Below are positions 35,017-43,575 of a stretch of DNA of 64,000 nucleotides, one piece after another. Each line of letters begins with the position of its first letter. Within the stretch, counting starts at the first letter, position 1. The stretch is taken from the NCBI RefSeq assembly GCF_047462415.1, contig NZ_JANSJE010000011.1, positions 45,927-109,926 of the forward strand. The letters run 5' to 3'. The position numbers and the translations under genes were made by a program. The notes under the pieces are model-generated. The model was not told where the DNA came from, searched no databases, and saw only the letters and a program-made list of their open reading frames with translations. Source of the DNA: Thermostichus sp047462415. GTDB lineage: Bacteria; Cyanobacteriota; Cyanobacteriia; Thermostichales; Thermostichaceae.

Positions 35017-36351
35017 TTACCGGCGCAGTCGCCATCCTCCGCAGCCCAGTTGACGCTTCAGACGCCGCCGCGGTTTCCGCCGGCGGATCCCCAAGGGCTG
35101 CTGAGAGCGGGATCCAGCTTCAAACCGCTCAGCCCTAGGCTCCCGCACCCCTTGGCTGAGATCCTGGTTGTGTTGCCGCAACTCCTCGAGCTGCCTGAGG
35201 CGAGTTTCCAGCTCTTGGCGTAGCTCGGCATTCTCTTTTTCTAGATGTTGCAAACGCTTCAGCAGCTCTGAGGACGCCGTCCCGCTACTGCAATCGGAAA
35301 CCGGGATGGGATGGGGTGCAGTCACCACCGAAGTGTGGACATTTTTGCTGTCTCGCAGGGCTTGGGCAGCCCGTCGCACCAGGGCCACCCCCTTGGGATC
35401 GTCCTTATCTGTGAGGGTGGCCGCCCCAAATTGAAGCTGCACCGGCAGCGCTCGCCCATTCACCACAAAGGGATCCTGGATCAACCGCTGGCAGCAGCGC
35501 TCGGCGGCAATCTGGGCAGCAGCCAGAGTGCTCCCCGGCAGCACCACAATAAACTGCCCCTCGTCGTAGCAAAAGAGGTCATCCCCCTCTCGCAAGTTGT
35601 GGGCCAAGCGATCCGTAAACAGCTTGAGAAGAGCAGCCCGACCGCCGGCCTCTAGGCCTTGCCCCAGAGCACTGAGGTTGGCCAAGCGCAGCACAAACAA
35701 ACTGAGGGGATCTGATTGGGCACGGGCTTGGGCCACCCGCAACGGCAAGCGAGTAACCAAATCCTGCCGATTGCCCAAAGCAACCGAGCCAGAAGGAGAT
35801 GAGACTTGTTTTTGTCCAGTCTGGAGCAGATATTGCTGGCGGCGGCTCTCCACAATGCGCAGCCCTGCCCGCACCCGCGTCAGCAGCTCTGCCGCCTGAA
35901 AGGGCTTGGAGAGGAACTCATCGGCTCCGGCTTCTAACGCCCGCTCCATGCTGTCGTTGCCCTCGCGGGCGGTCATGAGGATGTAGTACACCCAAGCATA
36001 TTCGGGCGATTGCCGTAGCTGCCGGCATAGATCCAGGCCATTTAGATTGGGCATGACCCAGTCGGCGATGATGAGATCTGGGATCCGGCGGCGGATTTGC
36101 TCCAGGGCAGACAAGCCATCCAAAGCATAAGAAATACTACAGCCCTGCTTACCCAAAAAGTTGGACAACATCTCTGCCACCATGTAACTGTCATCCACGA
36201 TCAGCACATGGGCCCGCAAGCTGCTGGCTCCGCCTTTGCTAGCGCCCAAGCCCGCCTGAGGGCCTTCAGACGTACCAGTGGCAGCAGCGTTCTCCAAATT
36301 GGGATCCACGGGTAAGCCAAAGCCAGATGACAAGGAAATCCGGGAAAGCAA
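35017..36351 (-). CDS. Response regulator with degenerate GGDEF domain
   Basis: A 444-residue protein. The receiver domain at about 47-165 has the acidic pair in LIVDDSYM, phospho-acceptor Asp97 (LIIADWVMPN) and Lys149. A GGDEF-like domain follows at about 195-335, but the catalytic GGDEF signature reads YDEGQF (262-267), so cyclic-di-GMP synthesis is unlikely. The C-terminus has a predicted coiled coil (LKRLQHLEKENAELRQELET) and a basic tail. It may be a phosphorylation-controlled adaptor or c-di-GMP/GTP sensor. The start at 36351 is a TTG with only a weak ribosome site, so it is not secure. Confidence 0.85.
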   Translation of the reverse strand: MLSRISLSSGFGLPVDPNLENAAATGTSEGPQAGLGASKGGASSLRAHVLIVDDSYMVAEMLSNFLGKQGCSISYALDGLSALEQIRRRIPDLIIADWVMPNLNGLDLCRQLRQSPEYAWVYYILMTAREGNDSMERALEAGADEFLSKPFQAAELLTRVRAGLRIVESRRQQYLLQTGQKQVSSPSGSVALGNRQDLVTRLPLRVAQARAQSDPLSLFVLRLANLSALGQGLEAGGRAALLKLFTDRLAHNLREGDDLFCYDEGQFIVVLPGSTLAAAQIAAERCCQRLIQDPFVVNGRALPVQLQFGAATLTDKDDPKGVALVRRAAQALRDSKNVHTSVVTAPHPIPVSDCSSGTASSELLKRLQHLEKENAELRQELETRLRQLEELRQHNQDLSQGVREPRAERFEAGSRSQQPLGIRRRKPRRRLKRQLGCGGWRLRR

Positions 36352-36581
36352 ACTTTCCCGTGTTTTCCATCGTTATTCTAGACGTAGGGATTGGCAGCCA
36401 CTACCTAACTTTGCCGGGTTATTTTTTTGAGATTTTTGAAGTTTCGCAGTCATTCTAAACGCGAGGAAGATGCTTCTGGGCGTTCCCCGCTACTGCTCCT
36501 CACGCCCCCAGGGGGAATCCTCCTCTGCCCCAGGGAGAGGGAAGGCAGGGTTCGCCGTGACTTCATGGCCACCCCAGGAAC

Positions 36582-37328
36582 CTAGAAACGAATCTCGAGC
36601 GTGACTTGGGCGCGCACGGCTTGTTGTCCTCCTTCCACCGGTGTGGAAGCTGCTTCTAGGCGGGCATAGTCTGCTTGAGCAGCCAAAGGAACTGGCGGCG
36701 CTATGGAGCCCTCGCTGTGAATTTGGATGCCCTCCACAGAATGAATGCTCAGGTTCAAGGCCCTCAACACATCGCTGGCTTGACGTTGGGCATCTTCCAC
36801 GGCCTGGGTCAGGGCACGGCTGCGCGCCTGCAGCAAGGTGGCCTCATCCGCTCGGAAGCTGACCGATTCCACCTGGGTAGCTCCGGCGGCCACGGCTTCA
36901 TCCAGCACCTGTCCGGCTCGGGCTATGGGTACTTCAAATTGCAGGCTGTTTTGCCCCTGTACCCCGGTCAGGCGGGGTGGGCTCTGCTGGTAGTCGTATT
37001 GCGGATAGAGAGAAATGCCGGTGGTCTGCAGGGCGCTCACCTGCAGCTCTTTGAGGCGGTTCACCAGCCGCTCCGAGCGCTCGGCCACCTGCTGCTGGAC
37101 CGCTTGGGCCGTCTCCCCTTGGAGCACCACCCCCAGCCGGATTACGGCAATGGAGGTTTCCACCGCAACAGACCCCTGGCCGGTTACCGTCAAAGTTCGG
37201 GATCCCTCACCGGGACTGGCCATTGCCCCGCCTCCAGCGATTGCGTTCCAACCCAACAGTGCCAGCGCCAGTACCACGCCCAGCCAGGCCACCCCCTTCA
37301 GCCTTTTCCACCCCTTGAGCCTGTCCAT
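36582..37328 (-). CDS. SIMPL-domain (DUF541) secreted protein
   Basis: A 248-residue protein with a signal-like N-terminus (GWKRLKGVAWLGVVLALALL). The SIMPL/DUF541 domain includes LTVTGQGSVAVETSIAVIRL near the start and NLSIHSVEGIQIHSE with the C-terminal AQVTLEIRF, typical of the family (OMP26/YggE-like). Some members respond to oxidative stress; the biochemical function is not established. The ATG at 37328 has GGGGGAAG just upstream. Confidence 0.85.
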   Translation of the reverse strand: MDRLKGWKRLKGVAWLGVVLALALLGWNAIAGGGAMASPGEGSRTLTVTGQGSVAVETSIAVIRLGVVLQGETAQAVQQQVAERSERLVNRLKELQVSALQTTGISLYPQYDYQQSPPRLTGVQGQNSLQFEVPIARAGQVLDEAVAAGATQVESVSFRADEATLLQARSRALTQAVEDAQRQASDVLRALNLSIHSVEGIQIHSEGSIAPPVPLAAQADYARLEAASTPVEGGQQAVRAQVTLEIRF

Positions 37329-37358
37329 TGCTTCCCCCTTTCAGTCGTTAACCCCAGC

Positions 37359-37670
37359 CTACTCCCACCGTTCCTCTAGTTGATCTGACAAAAGCCCCAG
37401 CCACCAGTTCCCTAACCTCACCCAGCCGCTGCGTTCTTGCCCCCCCGGATTGCGTATCCGCACATAAAACACGCGTTGATACTTGGAAGTGCTGCCGGAA
37501 AAAGGCCCCAGCCGCCAATACCGCGCCTCCTGGCTCAGAATGGAGTAGCCATGCTTTGCCGCCCACCGCTGCAGCAGCTCCTGGCTGCGTCTTTGTTCCC
37601 AGACAAAAATTCCCAGGAACAGGGCAACGGCAACCACTGCCCCCAGCAGGGCCAATGCCAGCTCAGACAT
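37359..37670 (-). CDS. Small conserved membrane-anchored hypothetical protein
   Basis: A 103-residue protein from the ATG at 37670: one N-terminal membrane helix (ELALALLGAVVAVALFLGIF) then a basic, aromatic-rich soluble region (WRLGPFSGSTSKYQRVFYVR, WVRLGNWWLGLLSDQ). The C-terminal part looks like a beta-rich domain. The family is unknown to me. The frame is open upstream to 38012 but overlaps the opposite-strand DUF4404 gene, so the shorter form is preferred. It lies 30 bases upstream of the SIMPL gene on the same strand. Confidence 0.68.
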   Translation of the reverse strand: MSELALALLGAVVAVALFLGIFVWEQRRSQELLQRWAAKHGYSILSQEARYWRLGPFSGSTSKYQRVFYVRIRNPGGQERSGWVRLGNWWLGLLSDQLEERWE

Positions 37671-37857
37671 AGGGATAGACAGCAAGGCTATTGCCCATCG
37701 TATGGGAGTTGCTCCAAGGCTGGGATCCCCGGCTGCAAAAGTTAACCTTTGCCGCCTCAGCCGCTTCCAAAAGAGCGATCTCCGCTCCTGTATGATCGAG
37801 TCAGCGTGGTCAAAACTCGATTTGTTGATTGAGTAAATTGATAAGGTCTTTTTGAGA

Positions 37858-38133
37858 ATGGCTGCATCGAAACTGCGACAACTGCTGCACGACCTGGATG
37901 TTGAGCTGCAAAAAACCCCTGGCTTGGATGAAAAGCAGCGACAGCACATCGCCACCATTCGCCAAGAGGTGGAAGCGGTGCTGGCCGAGCTGGGATCCCC
38001 GAGTGAGAGCAAGCAAAATCAAGGGCGTAGAGATCGCATTGGGGAGGCGCTGGGCCTGTTCGAGACCTCGCATCCCAACCTCACCCTGATCCTGGAGCAA
38101 GTGATCGACACGCTGGCAGGGATGGGTTTGTAG
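37858..38133 (+). CDS. DUF4404-family protein
   Basis: A 91-residue helical protein starting MAASKLRQLLHDLDVELQKT, a signature of DUF4404. The rest (RQHIATIRQEVEAVLAEL, TLILEQVIDTLAGMGL) is acidic and predicted helical. The function is unknown. It is monocistronic, 71 bases before hemL on the same strand. An opposite-strand frame over it was judged a shadow. Confidence 0.85.
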   Translation: MAASKLRQLLHDLDVELQKTPGLDEKQRQHIATIRQEVEAVLAELGSPSESKQNQGRRDRIGEALGLFETSHPNLTLILEQVIDTLAGMGL

Positions 38134-38204
38134 TTTATGAGGAGGGCTCACCAGCAAGCTCCTCTGCCTGCTAGCCTTGGTAATGCGTTGAATAGCTCCT
38201 GTTT

Positions 38205-39515
38205 ATGACCGGCACTCTCCATCCCACCTCGTTTAACATCACCCGCTCCCAACAGATTTTTGCCCGAGCAAAAGGGCTCATGCCCGGCGGGGTCAGTTCC
38301 CCGGTGCGCGCCTTCAAGTCAGTGGGCGGGGATCCCGTCGTGTTTGACCGCGTCTCAGGAGCCTACGCCTGGGATGTGGACGGCAACCAGTACATCGACT
38401 ACATCGGCAGTTGGGGGCCGGCGATTGTCGGCCACGCCCATCCCGAGGTGATCGAGGCTCTGCACCGAGCTTTGGAGAAAGGCACCAGCTTTGGCGCCCC
38501 TTGCGTTTTGGAAAACGAGCTGGCCGAGCGGGTGATCGAGGCGGTGCCCAGCGTGGAGATGGTGCGCTTTGTTAACTCCGGCACCGAAGCTTGCATGGCG
38601 GCGCTGCGCCTGATGCGGGCCTACACGGGGCGGGAAAAGGTGATCAAGTTCGAGGGCTGCTACCACGGCCATGCGGACATGTTTTTGGTCAAGGCCGGCT
38701 CAGGGGTGGCCACGCTGGGCCTGCCGGATTCGCCAGGGGTACCTAAGGCCGCTACCAGTGCCACGCTGACCGCCCCCTACAACGATCTAGAGGCAGTCAA
38801 GGCTCTGTTTGAGCAGCATCCCGACTCCATTGCGGGCGTGATCCTAGAGCCGGTGGTGGGCAATGCCGGCTTCATTCCGCCGCAGCCGGGCTTTTTGGAG
38901 GGTTTGCGGGAGCTGACGCAGAAGTATGGCGCCCTGCTGGTGTTTGACGAGGTGATGACCGGCTTTCGCATCAGCTACGGCGGTGTGCAGGCCAAGTTTG
39001 GTGTCATCCCCGATTTAACCACCCTGGGCAAGGTAATCGGCGGCGGCCTGCCGGTGGGGGCCTACGGCGGTCGGCGGGAGATTATGGAAATGGTGGCGCC
39101 GGCGGGGCCGATGTACCAGGCGGGCACCCTCTCCGGCAACCCGCTGGCCATGACGGCCGGGATCCACACCCTCGATATTTTGCGTCGCCCCGGTACCTAT
39201 GAGTATCTGGAGCGGATTACCGAGAAGCTGGCGACGGGGCTGCTGCAGATTGCGCAAGAGACCGGGCACGAGATGTGTGGGGGCCATTTGCCCGGCATGT
39301 TCGGCTTCTTCTTCACGGCTGGCCCAGTGCGCAACTACGAGGAGGCCAAGCGCTCGGACTTGCAAAAGTTTGCCCGCTTCCACCGCGGCATGCTGGAGCG
39401 GGGGGTGTATCTGGCGCCCTCGCAATTCGAGGCCGGCTTCACTTCCTTGGCCCACACCGAAGCCGATGTGGAGAGAACCCTCGAGGCGGCGCGAGAGGTG
39501 CTGCGCACGCTCTAG
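38205..39515 (+). CDS. hemL: Glutamate-1-semialdehyde 2,1-aminomutase
   Basis: A 436-residue PLP enzyme that converts glutamate-1-semialdehyde to 5-aminolevulinate, the committed precursor of chlorophyll, heme and bilins. Motifs are PGGVSSPVRAFKSVGGDP, FVNSGTEACMAALRLMRAYTG, the PLP-stabilising Asp in VFDEVMTGFR and the PLP lysine in TTLGKVIGGGLPVGAYGG. All catalytic positions look intact. A GC-rich hairpin repeat lies immediately after the stop and could aid termination. Its product feeds the chl/por genes 2 kb downstream. Confidence 0.96.
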   Translation: MTGTLHPTSFNITRSQQIFARAKGLMPGGVSSPVRAFKSVGGDPVVFDRVSGAYAWDVDGNQYIDYIGSWGPAIVGHAHPEVIEALHRALEKGTSFGAPCVLENELAERVIEAVPSVEMVRFVNSGTEACMAALRLMRAYTGREKVIKFEGCYHGHADMFLVKAGSGVATLGLPDSPGVPKAATSATLTAPYNDLEAVKALFEQHPDSIAGVILEPVVGNAGFIPPQPGFLEGLRELTQKYGALLVFDEVMTGFRISYGGVQAKFGVIPDLTTLGKVIGGGLPVGAYGGRREIMEMVAPAGPMYQAGTLSGNPLAMTAGIHTLDILRRPGTYEYLERITEKLATGLLQIAQETGHEMCGGHLPGMFGFFFTAGPVRNYEEAKRSDLQKFARFHRGMLERGVYLAPSQFEAGFTSLAHTEADVERTLEAAREVLRTL

Positions 39516-39523
39516 GGTTTCTT

Positions 39524-39561
39524 CTCCCCTCTCCCCTTGGGAGAGGGGTTGGGGGTGAGGG
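39524..39561 (+). repeat. GC-rich hairpin repeat, copy 2
   Basis: An inverted repeat (CTCCCCTCTCCCC-TT-GGGAGAGGGG) followed by TTGGGGGTGAGGG. It begins 9 bases after the hemL stop and ends 18 bases before the next start codon. Sequence is close to copy 1 at 15157 and the cluster at 51358. Here it could act as a transcription terminator or attenuator for hemL. Confidence 0.75.
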
Positions 39562-39578
39562 TGATCTGCACTGGGATC

Positions 39579-39815
39579 ATGGCCGAGCACATCCACCGCA
39601 ACTGGCGCATCACCACCCAAACCACCGACAAGGGGTTCATTTTTTGCTGTCAGCGGCTACGTCAGGATGGCTCGGTGGAGTTTGCCGCCCCAGCCTACGG
39701 CTACTTCCACAATGAGGCCGAGGCAATTTTGGCCGGCATGGTCTGGATCGACCGGCAGCAACTGCCGGATCACCTGGATGGCCTGCTCTTCGACAACGAG
39801 GAGCCAGAAAGTTAG
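39579..39815 (+). CDS. Small conserved hypothetical protein
   Basis: A 78-residue soluble protein (MAEHIHRNWRITTQTTDKGF…). It has alternating hydrophobic/polar strands (GFIFCCQRL, VEFAAPAYGYFHNEAEAILA) and an acidic C-terminus, suggesting a compact alpha/beta fold. I recognise it only as a cyanobacterial small-protein type. It ends tail-to-tail with chlN (4-base overlap of stops). Start ATG at 39579 sits immediately after the hairpin repeat. Confidence 0.68.
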   Translation: MAEHIHRNWRITTQTTDKGFIFCCQRLRQDGSVEFAAPAYGYFHNEAEAILAGMVWIDRQQLPDHLDGLLFDNEEPES

Positions 39816-41212
39816 CTCAGGGCTTTTTCCCCCACCAACTGTTCCCAGCCCAAGCCTTTGAGGGCGGCGTTGCGCCGCAGTGGGCGGGTGACCAGCTCCA
39901 GCAGCGCCTGGGTGTTGCCGAAGCCGTGGATCTGGGCAAAGGTAAACTCCACCGACCACTTGGTGGTGACGCCGCGGGCTTCGAGGGGGTTGGCGTGGGC
40001 CATGCCCGTGATTACCAGATCCGGCTGCAGGGCTTTGATGCGCTGCAGTTGGTTGTAGTTATCCGGCTTCTCGACAATGGTGGGCTTGGGCACCCCCATC
40101 TCCTCGCAGGTGCGCTCCAGGAGGGCCAGCTCGGCGGCCTGGTAGCGCTTGTCGAGGTAAGGGATCCCGATTTCCTGCACCGTCATACCGCAGCGCACCA
40201 GGAAGCGGGCCAGGGAGATCTCCAGCAGGTTATCCCCCATGAAGAAGACGCTCTTGCCCCGCAGCAGGCCCAGGTACTCCTGAACCTGGGGGTGACGCCA
40301 CACTTCCCCTTCCCGCTCTGCCAGGCCTTGAGTCGGGATCCCCAGCTCGCCGGCGATGGCCTCGATCCAGGCGCGGGTGCCATCCGGCCCGATGGGAAAA
40401 GGAGCGGTGATGAGCTTGGCCTTTTTGCGGCGCACCAGCGTGGTGGCGGTGCGGCTGAGGAAAGGATTTACCCCCACCACATAGGTGCCCGGCTCGATGG
40501 CCGGCAGCTCCTCGTAGCGCTTGGCCGGCAGCCAGCCGGAGACGCGGATCCCGTACTTTTTCAGCTCCAGGGTGAGTTGGGTTACCACCGGATCCGGCAC
40601 GGAGCCGAAGATCACCAAGGGGGGATGTTTGGGGAAGCCTTCTTCCTCTTTCTTTTTGCCGGGGCGCAGCCCGTAGAAAAGAGCCTGCAGGCCACCCCGC
40701 GTCTCCCGCTCTTCTTCCTGCACCTGCTCCGGGCAGCGCTGGGCCATAGAGGCCAAAACCGTGTCTTCCCCCTGGGTAAAGGCGTAGTCGAGGCCATTGG
40801 CCCGCGCCACCACAATCGGGATCCCGATCTCCCCTTCCAGCTTCTGGGCTAGGCCCTCCAGATCCATCTTGATGATCTCGGTGGTGCAGGTGCCGATCCA
40901 GACGATGACGCTGGGATTGCGATCCCGCTGGATTTGCAGGCACAGCCGCTTCAGCTCCTCGTAGTCGTTGAGCTTGGCGCTGATGTCCCCCTCTTCCAGC
41001 TCGGCCATGGCATAGCGCGGCTCGGCAAAGATCATCACCCCCATGGCATTTTGCAAAAAGTAGCCACAGGTTTTGGTGCCGATCACCAAAAAGAAGCTGT
41101 CTTCAATTTTGGGGTAGAGCCAAGCCACGCAACTAATCGGGCAGAAGGTGTGGTAGTTGCCGGTCTCGCATTGAAAGTGGAGGGTATTGGAAGCATCCAC
41201 AGCAGCAGTCAT
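39812..41212 (-). CDS. chlN: Light-independent protochlorophyllide reductase subunit N
   Basis: A 466-residue nitrogenase-like subunit. With ChlB it forms the catalytic NB component of the dark-operative protochlorophyllide reductase. The N-terminal cysteines in LHFQCETGNYHTFCPISCVAWLY-type motifs bind the [4Fe-4S] cluster (with ChlB). VGVNPFLSRTATTLVRR, SVFFMGDNLLEISLARFL and VITGMAHANPLEARGVTTKW are typical. ChlB is not in this window. The gene lies directly downstream of por, which separates it from chlL. Confidence 0.96.
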   Translation of the reverse strand: MTAAVDASNTLHFQCETGNYHTFCPISCVAWLYPKIEDSFFLVIGTKTCGYFLQNAMGVMIFAEPRYAMAELEEGDISAKLNDYEELKRLCLQIQRDRNPSVIVWIGTCTTEIIKMDLEGLAQKLEGEIGIPIVVARANGLDYAFTQGEDTVLASMAQRCPEQVQEEERETRGGLQALFYGLRPGKKKEEEGFPKHPPLVIFGSVPDPVVTQLTLELKKYGIRVSGWLPAKRYEELPAIEPGTYVVGVNPFLSRTATTLVRRKKAKLITAPFPIGPDGTRAWIEAIAGELGIPTQGLAEREGEVWRHPQVQEYLGLLRGKSVFFMGDNLLEISLARFLVRCGMTVQEIGIPYLDKRYQAAELALLERTCEEMGVPKPTIVEKPDNYNQLQRIKALQPDLVITGMAHANPLEARGVTTKWSVEFTFAQIHGFGNTQALLELVTRPLRRNAALKGLGWEQLVGEKALS

Positions 41213-41241
41213 CGTCGGCTCCTAGAAAAGGGTTTGTCAAG

Positions 41242-42213
41242 CTAGGGGGCGACCAATTGGGGCACGCCCACCAATTTCTCGCTCAGATCCCAGAGCAGCT
41301 TGGCCTTGGCCGCATCCCCCGCCTCGTCCGAGACTTCTTGGTTAAAGGGCTTGGCATTTTTCCGTTGCCGGTTGCCCCAGCTCCAGTAGAATCCCGACTG
41401 GCGAAACTCCGGATCCGCCACCACCTGGGCCACCCGCTCGCCGGCCAGCTCTTGGGAGACGTAGCCGCCGGTGATGTTTTTCTGAAACCAGGGGAACAGC
41501 TTTTGGAAGAGGGGATAGTGATGGCGGAAGAGGGCCGTTTCCGCCACACAGCCCGGGTAGAGGGAGAGAAACGTGATGCCGGTGCTCTCGTGGAAGCGGC
41601 GGTGCAGCTCCCGCATGGTGAGGATGTTGCAAACTTTGCTGTCTTTGTAGGCTTTGACGGGATCGAACTTGCCGCCATCGGCCATGCTGATCGGTTCCTT
41701 AAAGCCCTGGGCAAAGCCCCGCAGATCCCCCAGGTGAGGTTGGGGTGGGATCTTGCCCCCCAGCTCCTTGGGGTTGTGGGTAACCGTGCCCAGGATCACC
41801 AGCCGCCGATCCGGATAGGTGGAGCGCTTCAGATCCTCCAGCATCAGGTGGCAGAGCAGGAAGTGCCCCAGATGGTTGGTGGCCATGGTCAGCTCATAGC
41901 CCTCCGGGCTGCGCAAGGGCTGCTTAAGCAAGGGCATGTAGATGGCGGCATTGCACACCAGGGCATCCAGAGAGCGGCCCGACTGGCGAAATTGTTCGAC
42001 AAATTGCCGCACACTGGCCAAGCTGGCCAGATCGATCGGCATCAGGGTGTAGCTGGGGATCCCCACCTGCTGAGCCATCCGCTGGCCTTTGTCCAGATCC
42101 CGACAGGCCATCACCACGTGCCAGCCCCGCTTGGCCAAAGCCAAAGCTGCGTACAGGCCAACGCCCGAAGAGGCTCCAGTAATCACCACGGTGGGTTGCA
42201 CTTGTGCTTGCAT
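41242..42213 (-). CDS. por: Light-dependent protochlorophyllide oxidoreductase
   Basis: A 323-residue short-chain dehydrogenase from the ATG at 42213. The cofactor motif VVITGASSGVGLYAA and the catalytic Tyr-x-x-x-Lys in KAYKDSKVCN mark LPOR, as do VCNAAIYMPLL, TMATNHLGHFLLCHLMLED and YPGCVAETALF. The enzyme reduces protochlorophyllide using light and NADPH. The start at 42213 has GAGGAG 6-7 bases upstream and gives the usual LPOR length; the frame stays open to 42351. The gene lies between chlL and chlN on the same strand. Confidence 0.95.
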   Translation of the reverse strand: MQAQVQPTVVITGASSGVGLYAALALAKRGWHVVMACRDLDKGQRMAQQVGIPSYTLMPIDLASLASVRQFVEQFRQSGRSLDALVCNAAIYMPLLKQPLRSPEGYELTMATNHLGHFLLCHLMLEDLKRSTYPDRRLVILGTVTHNPKELGGKIPPQPHLGDLRGFAQGFKEPISMADGGKFDPVKAYKDSKVCNILTMRELHRRFHESTGITFLSLYPGCVAETALFRHHYPLFQKLFPWFQKNITGGYVSQELAGERVAQVVADPEFRQSGFYWSWGNRQRKNAKPFNQEVSDEAGDAAKAKLLWDLSEKLVGVPQLVAP

Positions 42214-42371
42214 ATCCAACTCCTCTGCCATGTCCTCAAGATGGATCTCCTGCACAATCCATCTTGGGGCGGAAAGCGGGCCAGACAACGAATTGATAAG
42301 GTTTGCGACGGTTTTCCGAAACAATTGCTTCACTTTTAGACACACCGGCAAGCTGGCAGGTTTGGGATCCC

Positions 42372-43208
42372 TTACACCAGCGCCGGCTCCCGTGCCGGGG
42401 CGTTGTAAAAGTCCGACAGCAGGGCAAACAGCTCCCGATCCTCAGCAGGCCGGGGCACGATCCCTTCCGGGCGGGCCAGCAGCTCGTCGGCGATGTTCAG
42501 GTAGTACTGGCAGACGGGCTCCAGGCTGGGATCCGTCTCTGCCATCTCGAAGAGGGTTTTGCCCTTGACCCGCGAAATGCGAATGTCCTCGACCAGTGGC
42601 AGCACCTCGAGCACAGGCATGGGCACTGCCGAGACGTATTGGTCGATGAGATCCCGCTTGCTGGTGCGGTTGCCGATTAGGCCGGCCAGGCGCAGCTTGC
42701 GGGTTTTGGCTTTTTCTCGCACCGAGGCGGCGATGCGATTGGCGGCAAACAGGGCGTCAAAGCCGTTGTCAGTAACGATCACACAGTAGTCGGCGTAGTT
42801 GAGGGGGGCAGCAAAGCCGCCGCACACCACGTCCCCCAGCACGTCGAAGAGGATGACGTCGTACTCGTCAAAGGCGTTCAGCTCCTTCAGGAGTTTGACG
42901 GTTTCTCCCACCACATAGCCGCCACAGCCGGCCCCTGCCGGCGGCCCTCCCGCCTCGACGCAATCTACGCCGCCGTAGCCGCGGTAGATCACATCCTCGG
43001 GGTAGATGTCTTCGTAGTGGTAGCCCTTGGCTTCCAGGGTATCGATGATCGTGGGGATGAGAAAACCAGTCAGGGTGAAGGTGCTGTCGTGCTTGGGGTC
43101 ACAGCCAATTTGCAACACCTTCTTGCCCCGCCGGGCCAAGGCCACCGAGAGGTTGCAACTGGTGGTGGACTTGCCGATCCCACCCTTCCCGTAAACTGCC
43201 AACTTCAC
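42372..43208 (-). CDS. chlL: Light-independent protochlorophyllide reductase, iron protein ChlL
   Basis: A 278-residue NifH-like ATPase that passes electrons to ChlN/ChlB. The P-loop VYGKGGIGKSTTSCNLS is at the N-terminus, and the [4Fe-4S]-binding cysteines are in the GPPAGAGCGGYV and LGDVVCGGFAAP segments. The start is a GTG at 43208 (M)KLAVYGKGG, with GGAGG 8 bases upstream. A longer version from 43241 would add 11 residues. It precedes por and chlN on the same strand with a short gap, so the three are probably transcribed together. Confidence 0.96.
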   Translation of the reverse strand: MKLAVYGKGGIGKSTTSCNLSVALARRGKKVLQIGCDPKHDSTFTLTGFLIPTIIDTLEAKGYHYEDIYPEDVIYRGYGGVDCVEAGGPPAGAGCGGYVVGETVKLLKELNAFDEYDVILFDVLGDVVCGGFAAPLNYADYCVIVTDNGFDALFAANRIAASVREKAKTRKLRLAGLIGNRTSKRDLIDQYVSAVPMPVLEVLPLVEDIRISRVKGKTLFEMAETDPSLEPVCQYYLNIADELLARPEGIVPRPAEDRELFALLSDFYNAPAREPALV

Positions 43209-43575
43209 AGCACGTTCCTCCACAAGCCTGACAAGGGCCATTATCGGCAGCTAACCCACTCCCTGAGAAGTGTTGAGAAGAATTAAGGCAAGCCTAAAAC
43301 AAGTTAAAGCAATTTCTTAAATCGCCAGACGGACAAATCCTCGCCCAAAAGATTCTTCGAGCCGATTTTTGGCTTTTTTCCAGCTTTTGTTTTTTGTTTT
43401 TTCGTAAAAGCAGATCAAAAACAAATCATTCATCTCTCCCTGGCTTTGACAAGCGCTGCTCCCATCAACTCGCTGGAGACTGCCGGCGGGATCCCTTTTC
43501 CCGCTTTGAGGGAGAGTCTCAAGAATGGTCTCAATGGCCAGAGGAGACGCGGAATCCCCAACTTCAAAAGGGATC
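43209..43575. other. Intergenic region upstream of chlL
   Basis: These 367 bases lie between the recombinase-like gene and chlL, both on the minus strand, and should contain the chl/por promoter. An A/T-rich block with T-runs occupies about 43365-43420. A 38-codon lysine-rich minus-strand frame (MNDLFLICFYEKT…) at 43319-43433 has a purine-rich stretch directly before its ATG, too close for a good ribosome site. I treat it as doubtful. No consensus regulatory site was recognised. Confidence 0.55.

Noticed and set aside
36480..36552. Possible further copy of the GC-rich hairpin repeat
   Set aside because: The segment has CTCACGCCCCCAGGGGG and CAGGGAGAGGG pieces but no intact stem or border, so similarity may be only compositional.
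37810..38157. Minus-strand 115-codon frame overlapping the DUF4404 gene
   Set aside because: The plus-strand frame has a clear family match; the opposite frame is an antisense shadow.
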